A stretch of DNA of 64,000 nucleotides from Acidobacteriota bacterium (GCA_016196065.1 JACPYL010000025.1:372001-436000), one strand, 5' to 3'. Shown: positions 35,235-45,265, counted from the first letter of the stretch. The notes: generated from the sequence alone by a model not told the origin. A program made the numbers and translations.

Positions 35235-36593
35235 CTAGCAGTGGACGATCTTCTTGCTGTCGATGCCACGCGTTGCGTAGCGGGAATCTACAACCAACTG
35301 GGCTTCTTTCACGATCTTCTTGTAGTCGTAGTCGGTGTGGTCGGTCACGATCAGCACACAGTCGTACTGGCCGAGATTGTCGAGAGAAGTACGCTTCATC
35401 TGCAGGTCGTACTTGCGGCCACGACCCACGAACGGGAAATAAGGATCGTTGTAGCTGACTTCGGCGCCTTCTTTTTGCAGCAGTTCGATAATGGTCAGCG
35501 CTGGAGATTCGCGCAGATCGTCGATGTCCTTTTTGTAGGCCACGCCGAGCACCAGGATCTTCGACCCATTGATCGCCTTCTTGTGCTGATTGAGGGCGCC
35601 GATCGTGGCGGAGATTACGTTGTACGGCATCGCCGAGTTCACTTCGCCGGCGAGTTCGATGAAACGCGTGTGGAAATCAAACTCTTTCGCCTTCCAGGAA
35701 AGGTAAAACGGGTCGACGGGAATGCAGTGTCCGCCGAGGCCGGGTCCCGGATAGAACGGATGGAAGCCGAACGGCTTGGTGGCAGCGGCTTCGATGATTT
35801 CCCAAATGTTCAGGTCCATGCGGAGACAGAGCATCTTGAGTTCGTTGACCAATGCGATATTCACGCAGCGGTAAATGTTCTCGAGCAACTTGGTCATTTC
35901 CGCGGCAGCAGGCGACGACACCGGAACGGTGCGCCGGAAAATTGAACCGTACAATGCGGCCGCGATTTCCGTGGCTTGCTTGTCGAGACCGCCGATCACT
36001 TTCGGGATATCGTGGCGGGCCACCTGCGTATTACCGGGATCCTCACGTTCCGGCGAAAACGCAACCCAGAATTCCTGATCGCTGGCTGCACCCGAACGCG
36101 ACGCTTTCAATCCCGCACGATTCTCTTTTTCGAGAATCGGAATCATCACTTCTTCGGTGGTGCCGGGATAGGTAGTGCTCTCGAGGATCACGATCTGTCC
36201 GGCGCGCAGGTAAGGCGCGACCGCGTGCGTGGTATTGGTGATATAGCTGAGGTCGGGTTCGTGATACTCGTTCAGCGGAGTGGGCACGCAGATGATGATG
36301 GCGTCCATCTCGGTGATGCGCGCGTAGTCCGAGGTAGCGTTGAAACCGCTGCTCTTGGCTGCCTTGATCTCTTCCGGCGAAATACGGAAGATGTAGGAGC
36401 CGTCCTGGGCTAGGGTATCGACTTTTTTCTGGTCGATATCGAACCCGGTCACGGGAAATTTCTGCTCACTGTAGAGCAATGCCAGCGGAAGTCCAACGTA
36501 GCCTAAACCAATGATTCCCACTTTCGCCTTGCGGGCTTCAATGCGGGCTTTCAGGTCAGTCAGGAGGGAAGAAGAGGTCAGTTGAGTGGTCAT
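35235..36593 (-). CDS. UDP-sugar 6-dehydrogenase (UDP-ManNAc/GlcNAc dehydrogenase type)
   Basis: NAD-dependent four-electron oxidation of a UDP-hexose(-amine) to its uronic acid, feeding capsule or O-antigen synthesis. The 452-aa product has the NAD site VGIIGLGYVGLPLALLYS, the hinge lysine region AEMTKLLENIYRCVNIAL, and the catalytic cysteine in GPGLGGHCIPVDPFYLSW. The C-domain carries LGVAYKKDIDDLRESPAL. GLGYVGLP and the length fit the WecC/TviB branch better than UDP-glucose dehydrogenase, but the substrate is not certain. No glycan cluster surrounds it. Confidence 0.9.
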   Translation of the reverse strand: MTTQLTSSSLLTDLKARIEARKAKVGIIGLGYVGLPLALLYSEQKFPVTGFDIDQKKVDTLAQDGSYIFRISPEEIKAAKSSGFNATSDYARITEMDAIIICVPTPLNEYHEPDLSYITNTTHAVAPYLRAGQIVILESTTYPGTTEEVMIPILEKENRAGLKASRSGAASDQEFWVAFSPEREDPGNTQVARHDIPKVIGGLDKQATEIAAALYGSIFRRTVPVSSPAAAEMTKLLENIYRCVNIALVNELKMLCLRMDLNIWEIIEAAATKPFGFHPFYPGPGLGGHCIPVDPFYLSWKAKEFDFHTRFIELAGEVNSAMPYNVISATIGALNQHKKAINGSKILVLGVAYKKDIDDLRESPALTIIELLQKEGAEVSYNDPYFPFVGRGRKYDLQMKRTSLDNLGQYDCVLIVTDHTDYDYKKIVKEAQLVVDSRYATRGIDSKKIVHC

Positions 36594-36747
36594 AAGTCCA
36601 AGAGAATTCTAGCATCGAACACGTTGCTTCCAGCCGCAGAAATAGGCCTTTTCGCTGTATTTTCATGAGCATGGCACAAATGGGTGATTACTCGCGTAAT
36701 CGAATTCCCCAGGATCGCGCATTCCTTAGTAACATTTCGAGATTCGC

Positions 36748-37317
36748 ATGCGCATTCGGCTGATCCTTCTCTTTCTTGTCGGCGTCCTGGTGCTTGCCAG
36801 TCAGGCCGGGCGCTTGCTGGTTGTCGACGCTCCGCAACCCTCGGACGCCATCATCGTGCTGGCGGGCGAAACGTCTGTGCGTCCGGAGCGTGCGGTCGAG
36901 TTGTTGCGTCAGGGAATGGCCCCGCGCGCGTTTCTGGATGTGGAATCGCACGATGTTCTCTACCAACAACCGCTCATTGATTTGGCGCAGCGTTACATTC
37001 AATCCCTGCCTGAGAAGGACCGCATCGTGGTGTGTCCAATTACGGGCTTCTCCACGTTTGCCGAAAGTGACGACATCAATCGCTGCCTTCAGCCACTCGG
37101 CGTGCATCGCGTGCTGATCGTAACCTCCGCTTCCCACACGGGACGCGCACTGCGGATACTGCGCCTGCGCTTGCCGCAATATCAGTTCTCCGTTGCCGCC
37201 GCGCAGGACGAGGGTCATTTCGGATATCAATGGTGGACGAATCGCGAGTGGGCGAAGACGACGTTCGATGAATGTGCGAAGCGAGTGTGGTTTGAGGCGG
37301 TGGATCGCTGGAAGTGA
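36748..37317 (+). CDS. DUF218 / SanA-YdcF-like protein
   Basis: The 189-aa product has an N-terminal hydrophobic anchor (residues 4-22). A DUF218 core follows: SDAIIVLAGETSVRPERAVELL, then VLIVTSASHTGRALRILR and VWFEAVDRWK at the end. Members (ElyC, SanA, YdcF) are linked to envelope integrity and peptidoglycan or lipid-carrier metabolism in E. coli, with the exact reaction unresolved. It lies divergent from the nucleotide-sugar dehydrogenase, 154 bp away. Confidence 0.82.
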   Translation: MRIRLILLFLVGVLVLASQAGRLLVVDAPQPSDAIIVLAGETSVRPERAVELLRQGMAPRAFLDVESHDVLYQQPLIDLAQRYIQSLPEKDRIVVCPITGFSTFAESDDINRCLQPLGVHRVLIVTSASHTGRALRILRLRLPQYQFSVAAAQDEGHFGYQWWTNREWAKTTFDECAKRVWFEAVDRWK

Positions 37318-37366
37318 GCACGACAAAGCTGTGTTAGTTTTGATCATTCATCCCACTGGAGGCTGC

Positions 37367-37594
37367 ATGTCACAAGTCAAAATCACGGTCCGCCCCAACG
37401 GCCCATTTCGCGTCGAGGATCCCAATGGCCTGGTTGAACTGGTCGACCCTAGCGGCAACAAGTACGACCTTACTGGGAAGCCCGCGTTTTCCCTCTGCCG
37501 GTGCGGTGCGTCCGTGAACAAGCCATTTTGTGATGGCACACACAGCAAGATTGGATTCCTCGCTGCCGAAGCGGCTGTCAAAGCCGAGGGATAG
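37367..37594 (+). CDS. CDGSH-type iron-sulfur protein
   Basis: The 75-aa protein holds the CDGSH 2Fe-2S motif CRCGASVNKPFCDGTH, with three Cys and one His as ligands. Such proteins carry redox-labile clusters; the specific role here is unknown. ATG at 37367 has GGAGG 4 nt upstream. It follows the DUF218 gene by about 50 bp and could be cotranscribed. Confidence 0.9.
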   Translation: MSQVKITVRPNGPFRVEDPNGLVELVDPSGNKYDLTGKPAFSLCRCGASVNKPFCDGTHSKIGFLAAEAAVKAEG

Positions 37595-37683
37595 TTCCAG
37601 TCCTGTCGGTGCCGCGATCCTCCCCCTCCTCACCGACATGCATGCCGCCCCTCGTGCAGGCATGTACCTAACTGCAAACCGGG

Positions 37684-37712
37684 ACCGCCGAAATGCTTTA
37701 CACGGCGGTTTT
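37684..37712 (+). terminator. Intrinsic terminator after the CDGSH gene
   Basis: Stem ACCGCCG (37684-37690) / CGGCGGT (37703-37709), 12-nt loop, then TTTT. It separates the CDGSH gene from the PilZ gene. Confidence 0.7.
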
Positions 37713-37763
37713 CCAATGATCTAGCATGGATTCTCAGGGGCTGGCACGCCGGCTCGCGTGATC

Positions 37764-38951
37764 ATGAACGCCTCGCCAAAACAACACGCCATTCGTCGTA
37801 GTACGAGGCTGCCGCTTGAAATCCCCATTCTCATCACTAGTCTTGATCCGGCGCGGGATTTTTCCGAGGAGTGCAAGACCACGCTCGTCAACGCGCATGG
37901 ATGCGGCCTGATTACGCAACACGCGCTCCCGCGCGACCTCCCCGTTCGACTTGAAATTGTCTCCGCCAAACGCCACGTTACAGCGCGCGTCGCCGACGTT
38001 GTTTCGTTGGGTGGAGAGCCGGAAACATGGCTCCTTGGATTGGAACTCGATACCCCTGGGAACTTTTGGGGAATTGAATACGCCCCATCCGACTGGAAAA
38101 TCGAAGAGGCTCCGCAGCCGGCCGCAAGCAGCCCTCACGTACCGGAACCCGCGGCGGCCACGCAACCTGCTCCTGCCGGCCGCCGTTGGCGCTTAACGGA
38201 CATCAGTGCTGGCGCTTGTTACCTGGAGGCTGTGGACCTGCTGCCCGTGGATACTCCGGTCCTCATCAGCGTTCGAGTGGCAAGTTCAGAATGTCTTCTG
38301 GACGGGGTAGTCCGCGCCTCTCATCCGAATCTAGGAATGGGAATTGAGTTTACTTCTATAAAACAGGATCATCGCGCCCGCGCCGAGGAACTTATCGCGC
38401 AGCTGACGACTCACCGCGAAGTGCCCCGTGTATTCGTTGGACGGAAGGAAGGCCCGCGTGCCGTCCAGCCGATCCGTGCCGCAGCGCCGTCAGGAGCAAC
38501 GGACGATCCCTTCGATGCGCTCCTTACCTTGATCCGGCAAGGTGATTCGATGCCGATCGAGAAATTCCTGGAGGATCTGCGAGCCCAGAGATTGGGCGAT
38601 CGGGCCGAACCGCGCATCGACGTTACGTTGCCGGTCGAGATCAGCGGTACCGACATCCATGGCAAATCGTTCGTGGAAACCGTCCGAACGAGCAACGTGA
38701 GCCGGCGTGGAGCACAACTGGAAGGTGTTCAGGCAAAATTGCGGGTCAACGACATCGTCTCCATCGCGTCCGGCGACCGCCGGGAAGATTTCCGAGTGTC
38801 ATGGGTGGGCGCGTCCCTGACCTCGTTGGCAGGCCAAATCGGCGTAATTGTGATCGAACAGAACACTACGCTTTGGGACCCTGCGATTCAGGTCGCCGCC
38901 CGGCAGCAGCAACAAGAGCCTGCCGTTCCAGGGGCAGGAAAAAGGAAATAG
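37764..38951 (+). CDS. Triple PilZ-domain protein
   Basis: The 395-aa product contains three PilZ-like domains. The first (about 10-105) has RRSTR as the RxxxR loop but a weak second motif (NAHGCG). The second (about 140-215) has DISAGACYL but no RxxxR. The third (about 285-370) has NVSRRGAQL. PilZ domains bind cyclic di-GMP and control motility or polysaccharide export; only partial motifs remain in each domain, so binding may be restricted to one or two. ATG at 37764 is used; a GTG at 37758 is possible. Confidence 0.82.
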   Translation: MNASPKQHAIRRSTRLPLEIPILITSLDPARDFSEECKTTLVNAHGCGLITQHALPRDLPVRLEIVSAKRHVTARVADVVSLGGEPETWLLGLELDTPGNFWGIEYAPSDWKIEEAPQPAASSPHVPEPAAATQPAPAGRRWRLTDISAGACYLEAVDLLPVDTPVLISVRVASSECLLDGVVRASHPNLGMGIEFTSIKQDHRARAEELIAQLTTHREVPRVFVGRKEGPRAVQPIRAAAPSGATDDPFDALLTLIRQGDSMPIEKFLEDLRAQRLGDRAEPRIDVTLPVEISGTDIHGKSFVETVRTSNVSRRGAQLEGVQAKLRVNDIVSIASGDRREDFRVSWVGASLTSLAGQIGVIVIEQNTTLWDPAIQVAARQQQQEPAVPGAGKRK

Positions 38952-39039
38952 AGCAGCGCGCATGCCACTCGCGGCCTGAAGCGTGCATCGCACAGCCAGG
39001 AACCTCACACAGTGGTAAACTCCCTCGCCGGAGGCACTT

Positions 39040-41001
39040 TTGTCAGACAAACGGGACCGAGCACTAGGGATGGGCGCCAGCATCACGCGCCGCGACTTTT
39101 TGAACGGAGTGGCATTGACGGCGGGGGCAGCCTTGATTCCGCCGGAAATGTGGGCGGCAGCCGCCACTGATCTCGAGCCTCAGAACGCCGCTGGCTACTA
39201 TCCTCCGACTAAGACCGGGCTGCGTGGATCGCACGTCGGCTCCTTCGAGAACATGCACAAGCTTCGCGACCGGGCATTCTGGGACGATGCGTCCAAACCT
39301 GTCGAGACGGGCGAATCCTACGACCTGGTAGTTGTGGGCGGAGGCATCAGCGGACTCTCTGCCGCCCACTATTTCCGCCAATCCGCGGGCGAGAAAGCCC
39401 GAGTCCTCATCCTCGATAACCACGACGACTTCGGAGGTCATGCAAAGCGCAACGAATTTCACGCCGGGGACCGTACCATCCTCGGATTTGGCGGTACATT
39501 TTCGATCGAGAGTCCCTCTCCTTACAGCAAAGAAGCAAAGGCGCTGATCGAGGAACTCGGCATTGATGTTCCCTCCTATCGAAAATATGTAGACAAGGAT
39601 CTCTATCGCTCGTTCGGATTGAAGCCGCATATTTTTTTCGACAAGGAAACCTTCGGAGCGGACAAACTGGTTGTGAACCCGGCTCGCGCGGGCGGCGACG
39701 AAAGCGGTATCAATGCGGCGACGGGCCAGGCTGAGTTACAGGCGTTCCTGAAAGACGCTCCGCTGTCGGAACAGGCGAAACAGGACTTTGTCCGCCTGCT
39801 CACCGAGAAAAAGGACTATTTGCCGGGACTGACATCGGACGAGAAGAAAGCCAAGCTCGCCCGGATGAGTTACGCCGCATACCTGACCGAGACCATCGGT
39901 GTGAGCGGCGAACTCGTCAAGCTTTTCCAGTCCATGCCGCATCCACTATTTGGTTTTGGAATCGACGGCGTTTCAGCGCAGGATGCATGGGGACTCGAAC
40001 TCCCCGGATTCGCCGGCCTCGCGCTCGACCCTGCTCCTGGCAAAGGGCAGAACCGCGACACGATCCGCAGTGAAGAAGCCGACAAATATTTCTTCCACTT
40101 TCCGGACGGCAACGCTAGCATCGCACGCCTGCTGGTGCGCAAACTGAACCCTTCGGCCATCCCCGGCACAACGGCAACGGACGTCGTTCTTGCCAAGGCT
40201 GACTACTCCAAGCTCGACACCACTTCGTCCGCAGTGCGGATTCGTCTCAACAGCACTGTCGTGAAGGTGAAGCATGTCGGTGATCCGGCGACCGCCAAAG
40301 AAGTCGAGATCACCTACGCGACGGGCAAGAATCTCAAGAGTGTCCGGGCAAAGAACTGCATTCTGGCCTGCTGGCATGTCGTCATCCCCTACATTGCGCA
40401 GGAATTGCCCGATCCGCAGAAAGAAGCGCTTGCCTCGGCACAAAAAGTTCCGCTCCTTTACAACAACATCGTGCTCCGCAACTGGAAATCATTCGAAAAA
40501 CTCGGTGTCAATTCGATTTATTGCCCAAATATGTATCACTCATTCGTGAATTTGGATCTGCCCGTTTCCATCGGGGGATACGAATGCACGAAGAAGCCCG
40601 ATCAGCCGATCGTGGTTCACATGATGAAAGCCGCATGCAAACCGGGCCGCACCGGCCGCGAGCAGCACAAGATTGGGCGCATCCAGCTTTACACCACGAC
40701 ATGGGAAACGTACGAACGCAATATCCGGGAGCAGTTAGCGCGCATGCTCGGTCCGGGCGGATTCGATCCCGCACGTGATATCCAGGAAATCACAGTGAAC
40801 CGCTGGCCGCACGGTTACGCCTACCAGTACAACTCCCTGTTCGACGATTTCTGGCTGAATGGAGGCGAGACTCCGTGCCAGGTAGCCCGTAAGCCCTTCG
40901 GCCGGATAGCAATTGCGAACGCCGATGCCGATGCCTACGCCTACACGGACTGCGCGATTGACCAGGCCTATCGCGCGGTACAGGAACTGGCGAAGAAATA
41001 A
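39040..41001 (+). CDS. Tat-exported FAD-dependent oxidoreductase
   Basis: The 653-aa flavoprotein has a twin-arginine signal SITRRDFLNGVALTAGAAL. The FAD/NAD-binding site is YDLVVVGGGISGLSAAHYFR at about residue 95, followed by LILDNHDDFGGHAKRNEF. It resembles NAD(P)-binding Rossmann/amine-oxidase-like proteins found next to respiratory enzymes; substrate unknown. The start is TTG at 39040, supported by GGAGG 5 nt upstream. It faces the Tat-signal FMN enzyme at 41016-42293, with only 14 bp between their ends. Confidence 0.85.
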   Translation: MSDKRDRALGMGASITRRDFLNGVALTAGAALIPPEMWAAAATDLEPQNAAGYYPPTKTGLRGSHVGSFENMHKLRDRAFWDDASKPVETGESYDLVVVGGGISGLSAAHYFRQSAGEKARVLILDNHDDFGGHAKRNEFHAGDRTILGFGGTFSIESPSPYSKEAKALIEELGIDVPSYRKYVDKDLYRSFGLKPHIFFDKETFGADKLVVNPARAGGDESGINAATGQAELQAFLKDAPLSEQAKQDFVRLLTEKKDYLPGLTSDEKKAKLARMSYAAYLTETIGVSGELVKLFQSMPHPLFGFGIDGVSAQDAWGLELPGFAGLALDPAPGKGQNRDTIRSEEADKYFFHFPDGNASIARLLVRKLNPSAIPGTTATDVVLAKADYSKLDTTSSAVRIRLNSTVVKVKHVGDPATAKEVEITYATGKNLKSVRAKNCILACWHVVIPYIAQELPDPQKEALASAQKVPLLYNNIVLRNWKSFEKLGVNSIYCPNMYHSFVNLDLPVSIGGYECTKKPDQPIVVHMMKAACKPGRTGREQHKIGRIQLYTTTWETYERNIREQLARMLGPGGFDPARDIQEITVNRWPHGYAYQYNSLFDDFWLNGGETPCQVARKPFGRIAIANADADAYAYTDCAIDQAYRAVQELAKK

Positions 41002-41015
41002 GTTCAATTCGCTTG

Positions 41016-42293
41016 TCAGGCTGGCCGAGGTACCACGTGCGTGCGCGTGATGTCCGCAACCGATGGCGTTCCCGCCTGCCGCATAATTGTTTCCAACTCG
41101 CGCCGCAGGATTGTAAGCACCGCTTCCACGCCGGGCTGCCCGAAAGCCGCAAGTCCCCAGTTATAAGGACGTCCGATACCCACTGACGCCGCACCCAGCG
41201 CAAGCGCCTTGAAGATGTCAGTGCCGCGCCGAATTCCCCCATCGAGGAGCGCAGGGATCTTCCCGCCACAGCCTTGCACAACTTCCGGCAGGCACTCGAT
41301 GGTCGAGCGCAACGTCTCTTCACCGCGTCCACCATGGTTAGACACAACCAGGCCATCGACGCCATGCTTGACAGCCAGTTCCGCGTCCTCGCGGGTCACG
41401 ATACCCTTGATGACCAGTTTCATCTTCGTCGAATCTTTTAGCCGCGCCACAAAATCCCAGTTCATCGAGGGCGGATGCAGATCACGGACCTTTGAAACGT
41501 CAAGACCGTCGAACATCGGAAACTGGTGCAGGTAGTTGCCGAATCCTGGCTGATGACAGTCCGCACAATCACGCGTATCGACCTTCTTCGCACGCCAGAG
41601 CGTCTCCCGGTTACTGTTCGACTGCAAATCCACGGTAAGAACGAGTACCGGACAGCCCGCCGCCTCCGCGCGTTTCACAATCGCGCGCGTCAGATCCCAT
41701 ACATCGGTTGCGTAGAGCTGCTGCCAGATCGGTGCGCCGCGTGCGGCAGTTACTTCCTCAACGGAAGCGCTTCCAACCGTGGACAGCATGTACAGATGAT
41801 CCTTGGCCCGGGCTCCCTTTGCGGATGCAACTTCTCCATCTGGATGAAACGCTTTCTGGGAACTGACGGGGCACATCACGATTGGCGAAGTCCAGGGCGT
41901 CCCGAAGAGTTTCACCGACATATCGATCTTGCTGACATCAACCAGACGGCGCGAACGGATCTCCAGATGGGAATAGCCTTCGCGATTGGCGCGGATCGTG
42001 GCGTCGTCATCCACGCCGGTGGCGAGATATCCAAAATGCGCGGGAGGAAGAACCTTGCGCGCAACTGGTTCGAAGTCCAGCACATCGAATGCCTGGTCGG
42101 CGCTGGTGATGAGGTTCTCGCCCGCTGCGATCCCTTCTAAGGCAGTCTGCGCGCCCTTGTCGTCCAATGGATGCAGCGCCAGCATCTTCGCAAGCGGACC
42201 GTGAATCAGACCGCCACTCATCAGCAGCGGACTGGCCGCCAAGAAGCCGAGAAACCGGCGACGCGCTTTAACATTCTCTTCTGGTCTTTGCAT
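41016..42293 (-). CDS. Tat-exported FMN-dependent alpha-hydroxy-acid oxidase/dehydrogenase (lactate-type)
   Basis: Oxidises an L-2-hydroxy acid such as lactate. The 425-aa product has a twin-arginine leader ARRRFLGFLAASPLLMSGG. It has the FMN-enzyme motifs FGYLATGVDDDATIRANRE, MCPVSSQKAFHPDGE, the YATDVWDL region, and catalytic VVSNHGGRGEETLRS, then LLDGGIRRGTDIFKAL. A CxxC (DCADCHQPGF) at about residue 245 is an unusual insertion in the variable loop. ATG at 42293 is used. The twin-arginine leader is notable because lactate dehydrogenases of this family are usually cytosolic-facing. Confidence 0.88.
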   Translation of the reverse strand: MQRPEENVKARRRFLGFLAASPLLMSGGLIHGPLAKMLALHPLDDKGAQTALEGIAAGENLITSADQAFDVLDFEPVARKVLPPAHFGYLATGVDDDATIRANREGYSHLEIRSRRLVDVSKIDMSVKLFGTPWTSPIVMCPVSSQKAFHPDGEVASAKGARAKDHLYMLSTVGSASVEEVTAARGAPIWQQLYATDVWDLTRAIVKRAEAAGCPVLVLTVDLQSNSNRETLWRAKKVDTRDCADCHQPGFGNYLHQFPMFDGLDVSKVRDLHPPSMNWDFVARLKDSTKMKLVIKGIVTREDAELAVKHGVDGLVVSNHGGRGEETLRSTIECLPEVVQGCGGKIPALLDGGIRRGTDIFKALALGAASVGIGRPYNWGLAAFGQPGVEAVLTILRRELETIMRQAGTPSVADITRTHVVPRPA

Positions 42294-42419
42294 CACTGTG
42301 TCTCTTCCCGGGAGAGGATTGGATCGCGCTCCACGCTATCAGTGAAGACGGAAGGTTAGCAAGGTTGGAAAAGACTGCCGGGGTGAATAGGAATAGACGT
42401 CTCTTGCGGTGATGAAGAA

Positions 42420-42479
42420 TTGTCATCCTGAGCCGTGCACAAACAGAAAGCAGGTCCTTCGCTTCGCTCAGGATGACAA
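42420..42479. repeat. CATCCTGAGC-family hairpin, copy 4 (short)
   Basis: Arms TTGTCATCCTGAGC (42420-42433) and its complement (42466-42479) are perfect over 14 bp. The right arm keeps the GGTCCTTCGCTTC extension while the left arm has lost it, exactly as in copy 1. Confidence 0.8.
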
Positions 42480-42492
42480 GTCCGAAGTTCGA

Positions 42493-43332
42493 CTAGGCTG
42501 CGATGCGTTGCGCCTTTTCCAGGAATTCAAGCAGATCGCCGTTGATCTGGTCTTTTTCGGTCTGGCACATGCCATGCGGGAACCCCGGATAGACCTTCAA
42601 CGTTGCTCCCTTCACGAGCTTCGACGACAACATCGCGGCCGCGCCAATGGGGACGATTTGATCGTCGTCGCCATGAAGGATGAGCGTTGGCACGTCAAAC
42701 TTCTTGAGGTCTTCGGTGAAGTCGGTTTCGGAAAATGCCTTGACGCAATCGTAGGCGGCCTTGAGGCCGCAAAGGGTGCCCTGAAACCCGAAAGATTCAC
42801 GCAGTCCCTCGGAAACTTTAGCGCCGGGGCGGTTGAATCCGTAAAACGGCATGCTCAGGTCCTTCCAATATTGCGAGCGGTCCGCTAGAACAGCTGCACG
42901 GATCTCGTCGAACACCGCCATGGGCAAGCCCGCAGGATTGGCCGCAGTCTTTAACATCAGCGGTGGCACCGCACTGATCAGCACCGCGGCGCTGACTCGC
43001 TTGGTGCCATGGCGTCCGATGTACCGCGCCACTTCTCCGCCGCCCGTCGAGTGCCCGATGTGGACGGCATCCTTCAAGTCGAGTTTTTCGGTCAGCGTTG
43101 CGAGGTCGTCGGCATAGGTATTCATCTCGTTGCCGTTCCAGGGCTGGCTGGACCGGCCGTGGCCGCGGCGGTCATGAGCAATGCAACGGTATCCGCGTTC
43201 CGCCAGAAAGATCATCTGGTCTTCGAAGGCGTCGCCGCTGAGTGGCCAACCATGACTGAACACGACGGGCTGTCCCGTACCCCAGTCCTTGTAGTAAATC
43301 TCGGTGCCATCTTTTATTGTGATCGTAGGCAT
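42493..43332 (-). CDS. Alpha/beta hydrolase (non-heme haloperoxidase-like)
   Basis: The 279-aa product matches the chloroperoxidase/esterase-like branch. Oxyanion region is [18 protein letters not shown], the nucleophile is in [14 protein letters not shown] (Ser about 97), the acid in [10 protein letters not shown] and the histidine in YPGFPHGM. These enzymes are serine hydrolases that can also perhydrolyse acids in vitro; the physiological substrate is unknown. ATG at 43332 follows GGAGG. Confidence 0.92.
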   Translation of the reverse strand: MPTITIKDGTEIYYKDWGTGQPVVFSHGWPLSGDAFEDQMIFLAERGYRCIAHDRRGHGRSSQPWNGNEMNTYADDLATLTEKLDLKDAVHIGHSTGGGEVARYIGRHGTKRVSAAVLISAVPPLMLKTAANPAGLPMAVFDEIRAAVLADRSQYWKDLSMPFYGFNRPGAKVSEGLRESFGFQGTLCGLKAAYDCVKAFSETDFTEDLKKFDVPTLILHGDDDQIVPIGAAAMLSSKLVKGATLKVYPGFPHGMCQTEKDQINGDLLEFLEKAQRIAA

Positions 43333-43388
43333 AGGCTGCCTCCTTTGAGTTGTGATTCCCCACTTCTGACCGTGTCAGCAGGACTGGA

Positions 43389-45146
43389 TCAGCTCGCTGC
43401 AATTGCTTCGCGTTCGCCCACCTGCTGCCGCCACATTGCGTAGTACAGGCCCTTCTGATCGAGCAACTCGGAATGACCGCCAAATTCAACGATGCGTCCA
43501 CGTTCGAGCACAAAGATGCGATCCGCATGCATGATGGTCGACAGGCGATGAGCGATGAGAATGGTGATCGCTTCCTGATTCGTCGCCACCTCGCGGATCG
43601 TCCGGCTGATTTCTTCTTCCGTCAGTGAGTCGAGCGAAGAAGTCGCTTCGTCGAAGACCAGCAACTGCGGCCGGCGCAACAACGCGCGCGCAATCGAGAG
43701 CCGTTGCTTCTCGCCGCCGGAAACTTTTACGCCGCCCTCGCCGATCAGCGTGTCCAGTCCACGATCGGCACGTGATAGAAGGCTATCCGCCGCTGCCTGC
43801 TGCAGGACTTCCATGCATTCCTCGTCGGTGGCCGTGGGATTCACAAACAGCAGGTTCTCGCGGATCGAACCTGAAAACAGCTGAGTGTCCTGGGTGACGA
43901 AACCAATCTTCTCTCGAAGTAGATCAAGGTCCACGCGATTGGAAGGAATACCGTTGTAGAGAATCGTACCTTCTTTGGTCGAATACAGTCCGACGAGAAG
44001 TTTCACGAGGGTCGACTTGCCTGCTCCCGACGGTCCGACAAAAGCAATCGTGTCGCCGCGAGCCGCGCTGAAGCTGATTTCATTCAACGCCGGCAGGCTC
44101 GAACTCTGGTGCTGAAAACTGACGCGCTCAAATTGCAAAGTCATCAACTCATCTACCGGTGCGGGATTGGCAGGCTTGGGATCCCGTGGGGTATCGAGTA
44201 TCTGCTGGAAGTTTGCCAGCGAAACTTCCGTCTCGCGGTAGATATTGATCACGTTCCCCAGTTCCTGCAGGGGCGTGAAAATGTAGAACGAATAAATCAT
44301 CAGCGAGAAAAACTGCCCGATCGTGATCTGCTGCCGGAAAATCAGGTACAGCATCAGGAACAGGATGCTGGTGCGCAGCGCATTGACGCATGTCCCCTGG
44401 ATGAAGCTCAAGCTCCGCAGGTACTTCACCTTCTTGAGTTCGAGTTTGAGAATTTTCCCGGTGACTCCGTTCAGGCGGACCACTTCCTGATGCGCGAGTC
44501 CAAGGCTCTTTACCAGTTCGATGTTGCGGAGTGATTCCGTCGTGGATCCCGCCAGCGCAGTCGTCTCGGCGACAATCGTCTTCTGAATCTTCTTGATCTT
44601 CTTGCTGAGCACTGAACTGATAATGCCGAGCATGGGGACGGTGATCAGAAATGCCGGGGCGATCGACCAGTGCACGCGGAAGGCATAGATCATCACAAAC
44701 ACGATGCCGATCAGCGAAATGAAAAGAACGTTGATCGCCGCCGTGATGAACCGTTCCACGTCGCTGCGGACTTTTTGCAGTTTTCCGAGCGTCTCGCCAC
44801 TACGCTGATCTTCAAACACCTGGTAGGGCAATTCCAGCGAATGGCGGATGCCGTCCGAATACATCTTCGCGCCGAGCCGCTGCACGATCACGTTCGTGAA
44901 ATAGTCCTGAAAATTCTTGGCCACTCGCGACACAAATGCCACGCCCACCGCTGCTAACAGCAGCAGCCCGGCGCCACGGATAAATTGCGCCTGCGTGAAA
45001 TCGTGGTACTTGGTGGCGTAGTTGTCGATCACATGGCGGAAGATCACCGGATCGAGGAGCGAAAAGATCTGATTGGTCGCGGCCAGCAACAAAGCTACGA
45101 CAAAGAGTTTCCAGTACTGCTTCGCATAGCGATAAAGAAGATTCAT
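43389..45146 (-). CDS. ABC exporter, fused membrane and ATPase domains
   Basis: The 585-aa half-transporter probably works as a homodimer. Six transmembrane helices lie in residues 1-310. The ATPase domain has Walker A GPSGAGKST, Q-loop VTQDTQLF, signature VSGGEKQR, Walker B LLVFDEATSSLDS and the H-loop in LIAHRLST. It belongs to the MsbA/LmrA-like multidrug or lipid exporter group; the substrate cannot be deduced. It lies between the hydrolase and murQ on the same strand. Confidence 0.93.
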   Translation of the reverse strand: MNLLYRYAKQYWKLFVVALLLAATNQIFSLLDPVIFRHVIDNYATKYHDFTQAQFIRGAGLLLLAAVGVAFVSRVAKNFQDYFTNVIVQRLGAKMYSDGIRHSLELPYQVFEDQRSGETLGKLQKVRSDVERFITAAINVLFISLIGIVFVMIYAFRVHWSIAPAFLITVPMLGIISSVLSKKIKKIQKTIVAETTALAGSTTESLRNIELVKSLGLAHQEVVRLNGVTGKILKLELKKVKYLRSLSFIQGTCVNALRTSILFLMLYLIFRQQITIGQFFSLMIYSFYIFTPLQELGNVINIYRETEVSLANFQQILDTPRDPKPANPAPVDELMTLQFERVSFQHQSSSLPALNEISFSAARGDTIAFVGPSGAGKSTLVKLLVGLYSTKEGTILYNGIPSNRVDLDLLREKIGFVTQDTQLFSGSIRENLLFVNPTATDEECMEVLQQAAADSLLSRADRGLDTLIGEGGVKVSGGEKQRLSIARALLRRPQLLVFDEATSSLDSLTEEEISRTIREVATNQEAITILIAHRLSTIMHADRIFVLERGRIVEFGGHSELLDQKGLYYAMWRQQVGEREAIAAS

Positions 45147-45265
45147 GGTTTCCAGGGCAGCTACAACGGCAATGTTCTTTTAGATGGTAGAGGAAGCGCC
45201 GCGATTCAGGAATGCAAGGTTGTTTTGCAAATGCGGGAGGCCGCTTTTAAGAGGCCAATTGGCCA

